Source of the DNA: an archaeon
GTDB lineage: Archaea; Nanobdellota; Nanobdellia; Woesearchaeales; UBA11576
Length of the DNA: 39,080 nucleotides
Direction: 5' to 3'
NCBI GenBank assembly: GCA_020052935.1
Contig: JAGVOD010000037.1
Coordinates: 1-39,080 of the forward strand
Shown: in pieces, positions 31,323 to 37,395 of the stretch
Layout of the letters: every line of letters begins with the position of its first letter
Numbering within the stretch: position 1 is the stretch's first letter
Notes under the pieces: generated by a model
Seen by the model: only the letters and a program-made list of their open reading frames with translations
Databases searched by the model: none
What the model was told of the DNA's origin: nothing
Translations under genes and position numbers: made by a program

Positions 31323-33389
31323 CTACTTTCCGTTGGCGTCTTCTATTGTCTTGAGGACTTCTGCCTTGCCTTTCCAGTCCAATGCTTCTTTTAGGACTTC
31401 AGAGATGGTCTCTACTGGCACTATCTCTATCTTCTTGACCTTGTCCTCATCTATTATTATATCCTGCAGGTTTGACTTTGGCACCAGTATGCGCTTGATG
31501 CCTGCCTCGATTGCCGCTTCGACCTTTGCTGTCACGCCGCCTACCGGCAGCACCTCTCCTCTTACTGAGAGCGAGCCAGTCATCGCGGTGTTTTGCTTGA
31601 CAGGTATATTCTTCAGCGCAGATATTATCGATGTCGCGACTGCGATGGATGCTGAGTCTCCCTCAACTCCTTCATATGTCTGTAGGAACTGGACGTAGAC
31701 GTCGTATTTCTGTATGTCTTCGCCGAAGTATTTCTTTATTATGGCAGAGACGTTCTTCACTGCCTCTTTGGCTATCTCGCCGAGCTTTCCTGTGGCGACG
31801 AATTCCTTCTCTTTGCCGCCGGGCGTTACCTGGGATTCTATCGGCAGTATTATTCCGGAATATGATGCCTCGCCGCCTATGACCGCGAGCCCATTCACTC
31901 TTCCCACAATCTTGCCTTCTGTGATTATGACTTCGTATTCTTTCTTGCGCTCGATGAACTTGTCTGCTATCTGCTGCTCTAGCGAGCGCGCTATCTTTTT
32001 TGCCTCTAGCACGTGCTCTTTTGTGACGAGTGCTGCGCCTTTCTCTTTTGCGATGTCCCCTGCTGCCCTGACAAGGCCGCCGAGGTCTCTGAGTCTCAGT
32101 GTGAGGTGGTTCTTCCTGTTTGCGCGTCTCCTGGCTTCCTCCACTATCCGTTCTACTGCGCTCTTGGAGAAGTGGGGTATCTTTCCGTCCTTTGCCACTT
32201 CTTGGGCGACAAAGACCGCTATCTTCCACCTGTTCTCTGGCGTGTCCTTTATGGTCTCGTTCATGTATATCTCGTAGCCGTAGCCTGTGATCCTCGACCT
32301 CAATGCAGGGTGCATGTGCTTTATGGTCTCGAGGTTTCCTGCCGCGACGAGCACGAAGTCGCACGGCACTGCCTCAGTCCTGACCATAGCCCCTGCGCTC
32401 CTTTCTGACTGTCCTGTTATTGCGTATTTCTTCTCCTGCAGGGCTGAGAGCAGCTCCTGTTGGGTATGCGGCTGCAGTGTCGCCATCTCGTCGATGAACA
32501 ATACTCCTTTGTTGGCCTTGTGTATCATCCCTGCTACGACCCGCTCGTGCGCCGGCGTGCCTAGCCCTCCGCTCTGGAATGGGTCATGCAGCACATCTCC
32601 CAGTAACGCGCCTGCGTGCGCGCCTGTCGCGTCCAGGAATGGCGCCTGGTCTTTCTTGAAGTTGTCGACGACTGTCTTCGGCACGCTGGTCTCTTTGCCT
32701 GAGATGCCTCTCTTGCCCAGGTTGATGAATATGACGAATGCTGCGAGGAACATCATGCCGCCTATGAAGAATGCTGCGAACATTATGTCTGACTTGTAGT
32801 AGGAGCGGACCCACCAGGGCGCTATCATGGCTAGTATCGCCAGCAGGAACATGAAGATGTTCTGGTTCTTGAACATGCCCATCGACTCTATCTTTGCCTT
32901 TGCGATGAGATCTCTGCCTTCTCCTGCAGGCACTGTTCGGATGAGCGGCTGGTTCTCGTCGTTGGGGTTTGGGAACGCGATGATGTCTACGAGCTTCTCT
33001 TTCGGCAGGAGTTCTGCGAGCGCAAGCCCGAGCATGGACTTGCCTGTGCCTGGCTCTCCGATGAGGAAGACGTGCCTTCTCTGCGAAGCTGCTTTCTTTA
33101 TGACCTCTACTCCCGGCTCTTGTCCTATGACCTGGTTAACTATCTCTTTGGAGACAGGTATCTCGCTGGTGTCCTTGAGCTTTTCGAATTTCTCTTTGGC
33201 GCTGCCTACAAGCTTTGCTTGGAGACCAGCCAAACGAAGTTTGGCGCTGCCTGTGAGCTTTGGTTTTTCAGGACTCTTCTTGGCAAGTTTGCTTATCGCT
33301 TCCTTGACTATCTTCGCTTTCTCTTTCATCCCCATCTCTTTCTTATCTTTCTCTTTGTCTTTTTCCTTGCCCTTTTTCTGCGTAGCCAT
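31323..33389 (-). CDS. archaeal membrane Lon protease (LonB)
   Basis: 688 residues. A Lys-rich N-terminus (1-30) leads to a Walker A motif GEPGTGKS (111-118). Two membrane segments ([17 protein letters not shown] and [20 protein letters not shown]) are inserted between Walker A and Walker B, the hallmark of archaeal Lon[21 protein letters not shown] gives Walker B. The C-terminal protease domain has the catalytic Ser in [11 protein letters not shown] and Lys in [16 protein letters not shown]. It degrades proteins at the cytoplasmic face of the membrane using ATP. All key residues are present. It stands alone, flanked upstream by element B3. Confidence 0.96.
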   Translation of the reverse strand: MATQKKGKEKDKEKDKKEMGMKEKAKIVKEAISKLAKKSPEKPKLTGSAKLRLAGLQAKLVGSAKEKFEKLKDTSEIPVSKEIVNQVIGQEPGVEVIKKAASQRRHVFLIGEPGTGKSMLGLALAELLPKEKLVDIIAFPNPNDENQPLIRTVPAGEGRDLIAKAKIESMGMFKNQNIFMFLLAILAMIAPWWVRSYYKSDIMFAAFFIGGMMFLAAFVIFINLGKRGISGKETSVPKTVVDNFKKDQAPFLDATGAHAGALLGDVLHDPFQSGGLGTPAHERVVAGMIHKANKGVLFIDEMATLQPHTQQELLSALQEKKYAITGQSERSAGAMVRTEAVPCDFVLVAAGNLETIKHMHPALRSRITGYGYEIYMNETIKDTPENRWKIAVFVAQEVAKDGKIPHFSKSAVERIVEEARRRANRKNHLTLRLRDLGGLVRAAGDIAKEKGAALVTKEHVLEAKKIARSLEQQIADKFIERKKEYEVIITEGKIVGRVNGLAVIGGEASYSGIILPIESQVTPGGKEKEFVATGKLGEIAKEAVKNVSAIIKKYFGEDIQKYDVYVQFLQTYEGVEGDSASIAVATSIISALKNIPVKQNTAMTGSLSVRGEVLPVGGVTAKVEAAIEAGIKRILVPKSNLQDIIIDEDKVKKIEIVPVETISEVLKEALDWKGKAEVLKTIEDANGK

Positions 33390-33450
33390 GCTTTAAAAGT
33401 GTGCTCGGTGATATATAAAGGTTGTGACAGAATCAAGTTAGGTCTTACAA

Positions 33451-33608
33451 GCAAAACCGAGGCCGGTGACGCCTGGATAGCCCGCCACATAGGCGTAATT
33501 AGTCATAGAAATGATTGGATTTTCTATAGACTACCTTCGGAAAAAAGTATCAAGCGGGCGTGGCGTCACGAGCCTTGCTAGGCAAGGCGAGTCAGGCCTC
33601 GGTTTTGC
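33451..33608 (+). repeat. nested inverted-repeat element B3
   Basis: The arms GCAAAACCGAGGCC (33451-33464) and GGCCTCGGTTTTGC (33595-33608) are perfect. Inner helices are GGTGACGCC/GGCGTCAC and GCCCGC/GCGGGC, the core TTAGTCATAGAAATGATTGG, then CCTTCGGAAAAAA. The side hairpin is CCTTGC-TAG-GCAAGG in the CACGAG/CGAGTCA frame. It is the plainest type B copy, without inserted modules, and lies between LonB and ScpA on the minus strand. Confidence 0.83.
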
Positions 33609-33659
33609 AACAATAAACATAAAAAGTGACATAGGGTCGCGGCTTTGCTAGAAATAATA

Positions 33660-34649
33660 TTAAGCTGCAGGACTTGTCGTCTCTTGAATTTCGTCTTTCT
33701 TCAATTCTTCGACAGGCTGCGTTATCTCTTGAGAAGGCGCTTGGGCAGGCTCTGCCTTCTGCTTCTTCACTCTTGCTTTTCTTTTCTTGGGCAACTCTTC
33801 AAGCTTATCTGGTTCAGGTTCGTTCTTCTCTGCCTTCTGCTTTGCCAGGCTGACCCATATCTCTTCGAAATGCCCTTTCTGGTCGAGGTCGAGCTTGCGT
33901 GCGTTCGTCAGGTGCAGCAGCGGTATGAATGTTATGACCTTGTCGTGCTTTGCGTCGCCAGGCACAAGGCTTGAGAATGCAATCCTTTCAGAGTTGTCGC
34001 GCATCAGGAATTCCACGACGTCGTTGTACAGCCCGTCCATGAGCTGCGAGATGTCGAATTTATTCTCTGGCACGTCGAGTGTCCTTGTGTTTATCTGGCT
34101 GAGTATCCTCCTTCTTCGGACGTTGAGCGCAATCGCAAGCGCATCGATGAGGTCATAAACAGAGACTTTTCTCTTTCTCGGCTGCGGCGTGCGCGGTATG
34201 AGCGGCTGGTTGCCCAGAGTAGCTCCCATCTGGTTCAGCTGGCCTTCGACGAATCCCTCCTCTGTGTAGAGGTCATTAGGGTTCTCTCCTGAAGCGAGCA
34301 GCCTGTCGAACTCCATCATGTCGTCGCCGACGAGGCGCGTTGATTTTATTCTGAGCAGCAATGCCGCTGCGAGGAGCATCTTTCCAGATATCCTGAGATT
34401 CAATTCCTTGAGTTTCTTCAGCGCCTTGATGTACATCTTGGACAGCAGGGATACGTTGATGTCCCAGGGGTCCATCTGGTTGGATTTTATCAGGTCGAAG
34501 ATGAGTGTCTGCCAGGTTATCTCATCATCTTTCATGAGAAGGTCATATAGATGTTCGTGGTGCTGTTTAGGTTCAGGAGATCCTGTGTTCTCAACAGCAG
34601 GCTCTTGCTGCTCTTGCTGTTGTTCCTGCTTGATTGCCTCTTCCATCAT
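33660..34649 (-). CDS. scpA: segregation and condensation protein A (kleisin)
   Basis: 329 residues. The N-terminal SMC-binding helices (LYDLLMKDDEITWQTLIFDL; DPWDINVSLLSKMYIKAL; LRISGKMLLAAALLLRIKST) match ScpA, and a C-terminal winged helix (about 230-285: VSVYDLIDALAIALNVRRRR; VVEFLMRDNSERIAFSSLVP) completes the kleisin. Residues before 25 and after 285 are low-complexity Gln/Glu and Lys/Glu/Pro stretches. ScpA bridges the heads of SMC dimers in chromosome compaction. No smc or scpB gene is in the window. Confidence 0.92.
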   Translation of the reverse strand: MMEEAIKQEQQQEQQEPAVENTGSPEPKQHHEHLYDLLMKDDEITWQTLIFDLIKSNQMDPWDINVSLLSKMYIKALKKLKELNLRISGKMLLAAALLLRIKSTRLVGDDMMEFDRLLASGENPNDLYTEEGFVEGQLNQMGATLGNQPLIPRTPQPRKRKVSVYDLIDALAIALNVRRRRILSQINTRTLDVPENKFDISQLMDGLYNDVVEFLMRDNSERIAFSSLVPGDAKHDKVITFIPLLHLTNARKLDLDQKGHFEEIWVSLAKQKAEKNEPEPDKLEELPKKRKARVKKQKAEPAQAPSQEITQPVEELKKDEIQETTSPAA

Positions 34650-34692
34650 CCCTCAAAAAACCACGTTATTATTTAAATGTATTTCAGCTTTC

Positions 34693-34914
34693 GGCGTTAT
34701 TGAAAAGTATGGTGCCGCCCTTTTGCGTAGCGAATGATTGTGATATTATTCAGATGTGACAGGGGGATGCTCCTGTTTCGAATGCTGCAGCATTCGTAAC
34801 ATGTTACAAATCCCCGGGATTTGAAACACTACGGGGATGTCGCATAGCGTCAATAGTCCGTACTGAGCGAAGCTTGGCGGCACCCGCCCGGAGGGCGAGC
34901 TTTTCAATAACGCC
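34693..34914 (+). repeat. nested inverted-repeat element A5 with an internal triple-palindrome insertion
   Basis: The outer arms GGCGTTATTGAAAAG (34693-34707) and CTTTTCAATAACGCC (34900-34914) match those of A2. The inner helix is GGTGCCGCC/GGCGGCACC and the side hairpin CGCCC-GGA-GGGCG. The inner G/C block is split by about 50 bases framed by GTTTC/GAAAC and made of three successive palindromes: GAATGCTGCAGCATTC, GTAACATGTTAC and AAATCCCCGGGATTT. It occupies half of the 417-base gap between ScpA and tRNA-Val, with a tRNA promoter in the rest. Confidence 0.83.
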
Positions 34915-35007
34915 CGGCTTTCAGAAGCCGCATTTCAGGCTTTTCAAGTGGTTTAAATAACTTTCGCTTTGTCCTTACTGCCTGGTTACGATAACGTTCA
35001 CAACAAA

Positions 35008-35017
35008 CTTTATAAAC
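35008..35017 (+). promoter_or_regulatory. TATA box upstream of tRNA-Val
   Basis: CTTTATAAAC lies about 50 bases before the mature tRNA 5' end; a weaker TTAATAAATA is nearer (about 35046-35055). Either could place the start shortly before the tRNA. Confidence 0.45.
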
Positions 35018-35066
35018 AAACCAGAACTCCGAAAACCCGCAAAACTTAATAAATAACTTGCTAACT

Positions 35067-35139
35067 GGGCTCGTGGTCTAGTGGCTATGATGTCTCCCTT
35101 ACACGGAGAGGATCCCCGGTTCGAGTCCGGGCGGGCCCA
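35067..35139 (+). tRNA. tRNA-Val(UAC)
   Basis: The acceptor arms GGGCTCG/CGGGCCC pair with one G-U, the anticodon stem TCTCC/GGAGA encloses CTTACAC with anticodon TAC, and the T arm is CCCGG-TTCGAGT-CCGGG. The discriminator is A and CCA is not encoded. No intron is present. A double-hairpin module starts 8 bases after the gene. Confidence 0.95.
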
Positions 35140-35146
35140 TGGAATA

Positions 35147-35235
35147 AATGCATTTTGCCGACGAAGTCGGAAAAATTGGTTTTTAAATGCTCGAAAATCC
35201 CGATGAGTTTACGAGTCGAGATTTTCTTTGCATTA
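35147..35235 (+). repeat. post-tRNA double-hairpin module C1
   Basis: Hairpin one is ATTTTGCCGA with TCGGAAAAAT; then TTTTTAAATGCTC; hairpin two is GAAAATCCCGA/TCGAGATTTTC around TGAGTTTACGAG; an outer AATGC/GCATT clamp closes it. The same frame follows the other three tRNA genes. It could act as a terminator because the second stem ends in a T-rich run. Confidence 0.7.
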
Positions 35236-35251
35236 AATATTTTCCAAAATC

Positions 35252-35322
35252 GCGTCAGTAGTTGAATGGTACAATTCGGCCTTGCCAAGGCTGGGGCCCG
35301 GGTTCGATTCCCGGCTGACGCA
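35252..35322 (+). tRNA. tRNA-Gly(GCC)
   Basis: The acceptor GCGTCAG/CTGACGC, the D arm GTTG/CAAT, the anticodon stem CGGCC/GGCTG around TTGCCAA (anticodon GCC) and the T arm CCGGG-TTCGATT-CCCGG are all complete. The discriminator is A and there is no intron. The last 12 bases are repeated at 35478-35489. Confidence 0.95.
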
Positions 35323-35332
35323 TTCAAGAAGA

Positions 35333-35427
35333 CAATTTTGCCAGACGAGTTTACGAGTCGGCAAAATTGGATTTTAAATGTTCAATAATCCCAGACGAAC
35401 GAAGTGAGTCGGGATTATTTTTACATT
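35333..35427 (+). repeat. post-tRNA double-hairpin module C2
   Basis: Hairpin one is CAATTTTGCC/GGCAAAATTG around AGACGAGTTTACGAGTC; then ATTTTAAATGTTC; hairpin two is AATAATCCC/GGGATTATT around AGACGAACGAAGTGAGTC. Two more small hairpins follow (CAGAC/GTCTG and AAAACCC/GGGTTTT, about 35442-35473) before the repeated tRNA end. Confidence 0.7.
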
Positions 35428-35477
35428 ACGCAGTAATGCGGCAGACTGGTCTGAAAACCCAGAAGGGTTTTCTTTAT

Positions 35478-35489
35478 CCGGCTGACGCA
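35478..35489 (+). repeat. duplicated 3' end of tRNA-Gly
   Basis: CCGGCTGACGCA repeats the last 12 bases of tRNA-Gly (35311-35322) in direct orientation, 155 bases downstream of that gene's end. Only hairpin DNA lies between. This resembles the attL/attR duplication left when an element enters a tRNA 3' end. Confidence 0.65.
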
Positions 35490-35546
35490 TACTTCTTTTA
35501 TCATACTGCGCATAGTTTTTTAAACACTCCTCCCAGTTCTTCTGCC

Positions 35547-35969
35547 ATGGTCGAATTCAATCCCGATGGCAGCATCAAGTTGCCTGGCAAGCTTGCAGCT
35601 TTGAGATCTGCAGATTCTGCTAAGATGAAAGGCCGCTGTATCATGATACATAAAGATGTTGTAAGCGCGACTTCTCCAAAATCGTGCGTATTGCACATCA
35701 CTCTTTCTGACAAAATGATAGACGACAGTTTTGTGGAAGTCATCTACCGCAGGTGGAGTGAGGTAAGTGAAGTCCCAAGTAAGTTGACAAAGCTTGGGGA
35801 GAAGGGATTTCGGGTAGACATAGGTACCTGCTTTTCAAGATGTTCTGACTGCTCGTCGTTGATAAGAAGATACAGGGAGTATGACTCTGATGTGATAGAG
35901 CAGAACGGCACCTGCACCTACAAAGGCCGCCCGACACCCAGATTCTGCGAAGAAGACTGCTTTGAATAA
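35547..35969 (+). CDS. hypothetical protein with C-terminal cysteine cluster
   Basis: 140 residues from the ATG at 35547; an earlier ATG would run through hairpin module C2. The start MVEFNPDGSIKLPGKL is followed by a mixed alpha-beta region with IHKDVVSATSPKSCVLHITL. The C-terminal third has CFSRCSDCSS and later two more Cys (TCTYKGRP, FCEEDC), suggesting a metal site or Fe-S binding like that of small SWIM- or CxxC-type proteins. I do not recognise the family with certainty. It is convergent with the Cys-rich secreted protein. Confidence 0.65.
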   Translation: MVEFNPDGSIKLPGKLAALRSADSAKMKGRCIMIHKDVVSATSPKSCVLHITLSDKMIDDSFVEVIYRRWSEVSEVPSKLTKLGEKGFRVDIGTCFSRCSDCSSLIRRYREYDSDVIEQNGTCTYKGRPTPRFCEEDCFE

Positions 35970-36011
35970 CAGATTCAGAAGAGATAAAAAAATTAAAACT
36001 ATTTCTCGGTC

Positions 36012-36629
36012 TTAACCAGGTGTTGGCCCAGTCGGTCCCGTCGGCGGTGCTGATTCTGTCTGTTGGGCTCCTGCGTTCTTGCAGTCGATTTCGCACGTCG
36101 TCTTGCTTTCGCCGTATTCGCACTTGTGGTTCCCGCAGATTGGCTTGCAGTCTACGTCTTCGTCGACTTCAGCGCCTACAGGGCAGCAGCCGTCGTTGTT
36201 TCTCGGCAAGGTTATGACATTGATGGAGCAGAACGCGTTCGGGTGGCCTGCGTATTCGCACTTGTCTGGTGTGCAGCCATCTTCGTCGACGCAGTCCGCA
36301 TCAGTCACGCATTCAGGCACTTTGCACTGTCCTTTGTAGCAAACAGCAGGAGACTCGCAACTCTCGGCGGTGCAGGATCCTGAGTAATCTGTCTCGGTCT
36401 CTTCGCCAGGCAATCCTGTCTTCTGCTCGTTTGAGACATTGCCTCCGAAGAATTCGTCCGACTCTTCGTCTTCGTTGTCCTCACCCTGTGTTGTGTCTTC
36501 CTCTAATGTCTGCTCTTGCTTTTCCTCCAGTTTCTGTTCGCATTTCGCTCCTAGAAGAAACATGGAAAGCAACAGTATCATCGCAGTCATTGCAAAAAGT
36601 CTTGTTCTTTTCAAATTTGCCCCCTCCAA
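36012..36629 (-). CDS. secreted cysteine-rich protein, possible lipoprotein
   Basis: 205 residues. The N-terminus has a basic start and a hydrophobic core (LFAMTAMILLLSMFLLGAKC) ending at Cys30; it resembles a lipobox, but Lys at the -1 position is unusual, so lipidation is uncertain. Residues 35-65 are Glu/Gln-rich; about 80-180 carry at least 16 Cys in short motifs such as CYKGQCKVPECVTDADCVDE and CGNHKCEYGESKTTCEIDC, like calcium- or disulfide-stabilised repeats of exported proteins. A Pro/Thr/Gly-rich tail ends the protein. The function is unknown; surface exposure is inferred from the signal sequence and the Cys content. Confidence 0.75.
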   Translation of the reverse strand: MEGANLKRTRLFAMTAMILLLSMFLLGAKCEQKLEEKQEQTLEEDTTQGEDNEDEESDEFFGGNVSNEQKTGLPGEETETDYSGSCTAESCESPAVCYKGQCKVPECVTDADCVDEDGCTPDKCEYAGHPNAFCSINVITLPRNNDGCCPVGAEVDEDVDCKPICGNHKCEYGESKTTCEIDCKNAGAQQTESAPPTGPTGPTPG

Positions 36630-36727
36630 AATCTTGAATCAGAAACGAGAAAAGGGGCAAAACTTAAAATACCATACGTTGCGGAACCCAGCATAATGAT
36701 ACATATCCAAATCCGCCCAACGCAAAC

Positions 36728-36737
36728 TTTTATAAAC
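36728..36737 (+). promoter_or_regulatory. TATA box upstream of tRNA-Ile
   Basis: CTTTTATAAACACC lies about 30 bases before the tRNA 5' end at 36766, the standard archaeal distance to a start at or just before the tRNA. Confidence 0.6.
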
Positions 36738-36796
36738 ACCCCACTTTCTCCTTAAAACCTGCCTCGAGCCCGTAGCTTAGCCTGGTGCTAAAAGCG

Positions 36797-36825
36797 CTTA
36801 TCTCGCTTGCGCGGGAAATGGAGCG
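36797..36825 (+). other. putative intron 1 of tRNA-Ile (position about 26/27)
   Basis: 29 bases must be removed to join the D stem to the anticodon stem. The segment folds as TCTCGC-TTGC-GCGGGA and is bordered by AGCG on both sides, so the exact cut can slide. A full BHB motif is not evident; it would be a relaxed one. Confidence 0.5.
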
Positions 36826-36836
36826 CCGGTCTTATA

Positions 36837-36862
36837 TGGCCGCGTTTCGTACAGCTTAAGAG
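36837..36862 (+). other. intron 2 of tRNA-Ile (canonical 37/38 position)
   Basis: A complete BHB motif: stem CCGGT/ACCGG, four-pair helix CTTA/TAAG, three-base bulges TAT and AGA, and inner stem GGC/GCT. Cutting after the second base of each bulge joins CTTATA to A and gives a seven-base anticodon loop. Confidence 0.8.
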
Positions 36863-36885
36863 AACCGGTGGTGCCGGGTTCAAAT

Positions 36886-36981
36886 ATTGGCGCCCGAAGC
36901 GACAATGTTTTGAAAATGTGCGAACATTTTCAAAGCCAGGAAATCGTAGGTTTCCTATGCTTCGAACGTCAGTGAGAAAGT
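36886..36981 (+). other. putative intron 3 of tRNA-Ile (T loop)
   Basis: About 96 bases separate TTCAAAT from CCCGG. ATTGGCG/CGTCAGT and CGAAGC/GCTTCG stems lead to two hairpins (TGAAAATGT/ACATTTTCA and AGGAAA/TTTCCT). TTCA/TGAG could form the four-pair helix, as in tRNA-Glu, but the 3' bulge would be five bases, so the motif is relaxed. The twin hairpins recall the modules that follow tRNAs. Confidence 0.6.
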
Positions 36982-37002
36982 CCCGGCGGGCTCATGCGAG
37001 AA

Positions 37003-37101
37003 AGGCATTTTGCCGATGACCTTTGGGAGTCGGCCAAAATGCCTTTTCACATGCTCAATAATCCCAGACGAGCTTCGGCGAGTCGGGATTATTTTTGCAT
37101 G
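37003..37101 (+). repeat. post-tRNA double-hairpin module C3
   Basis: Hairpin one is GGCATTTTGCCGA/TCGGCCAAAATGCC; then TTTTCACATGCTC; hairpin two is AATAATCCC/GGGATTATT around AGACGAGCTTCGGCGAGTC, then TTTGCATGC. It begins 9 bases after tRNA-Ile. Confidence 0.7.
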
Positions 37102-37207
37102 CTTAATGATTAAAAACAGTTTGGTAGGAACTCGTTGTCAGCTATCTTGCAACACAGTGGTTTACCGGGTTCCTGTCAAACTTCATTTTCATCGCCGCTA
37201 CAACGAT

Positions 37208-37311
37208 GCTCCTGTAGTGTAGTCTGGCCAATCATACGGCACTTTCGATGCCGCGACCCGGGTTCAAAAAAGCTCGACGTGAAGTCCGCTTTGAGTGTCC
37301 CGGCGGGAGCA
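37208..37311 (+). tRNA. tRNA-Glu(UUC) with a T-loop intron
   Basis: The acceptor GCTCCTG/CGGGAGC (one G-U or mismatch tolerated), anticodon stem CGGCA/TGCCG around CTTTCGA (anticodon TTC), and T arm CCGGG-TTCAAA|T-CCCGG are clear once a 29-base intron is removed. The discriminator is A. No good TATA box is seen immediately upstream, so it may be co-transcribed with tRNA-Ile. Its last 14 bases recur 75 bases downstream. Confidence 0.9.
37269..37297 (+). other. tRNA-Glu intron in the T loop (position 59/60)
   Basis: A textbook BHB motif: T stem CCGGG/CCCGG, four-pair helix TTCA/TGAG, bulges AAA and TGT, inner stem AAGC/GCTT. Cutting AA^A and TG^T restores the loop TTCAAAT. The T loop is a rare intron position. 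Confidence 0.85.
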
Positions 37312-37371
37312 TAGCTTTCGAAAACAGTGCGACCGGCGGGGCCAGCGGATTTGCAGAGCAAATCTCAGCGT

Positions 37372-37386
37372 GTCCCGGCGGGAGCA
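37372..37386 (+). repeat. duplicated 3' end of tRNA-Glu
   Basis: GTCCCGGCGGGAGCA repeats the bases at 37297-37311 in direct orientation. About 60 bases lie between, including the GATTTGC/GCAAATC hairpin. TGAG is absent in front of this copy, so it could not form the BHB and is unlikely to be an alternative exon. Confidence 0.7.
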
Positions 37387-37395
37387 TGAAATAAA

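Larger units (their letters stand above)
36766..36994 (+). tRNA. tRNA-Ile(UAU), interrupted by up to three introns
   Basis: Joined exons give acceptor GAGCCCG/CGGGCTC, D arm GCTT/AAGC, anticodon stem CCGGT/ACCGG with loop CTTATAA (anticodon TAT), T arm CCGGG-TTCAAAT-CCCGG and discriminator A. The 76-or-so exon bases are spread over 229 bases. The UAU anticodon reads AUA directly; most archaea instead use a CAU anticodon modified to agmatidine. AUA is common in the genes of this window. The best-supported intron is in the anticodon loop; the other two are placed by alignment to tRNA consensus. Confidence 0.85.

Noticed and set aside
31672-32364. Arg-rich 230-residue open frame opposite or in another frame of LonB
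   Set aside because: It lies entirely within the LonB coding sequence on the same strand in a shifted frame; the composition is typical of a shadow frame.
19195-34914. Type A and B elements as plain transcription terminators
   Set aside because: One copy lies between divergent genes and others lie upstream of genes, all type A copies share one orientation regardless of gene direction, and no consistent T-run follows them.
37150-37185. Extra tRNA fragment suggested by ACCGGGTTCCTG upstream of tRNA-Glu
   Set aside because: No matching acceptor, anticodon or T-stem partner could be found around it.
37372-37386. Second tRNA-Glu 3' end as an alternative 3' exon
   Set aside because: The four bases needed for the BHB central helix (TGAG) are missing before this copy, so splicing to it is unlikely.
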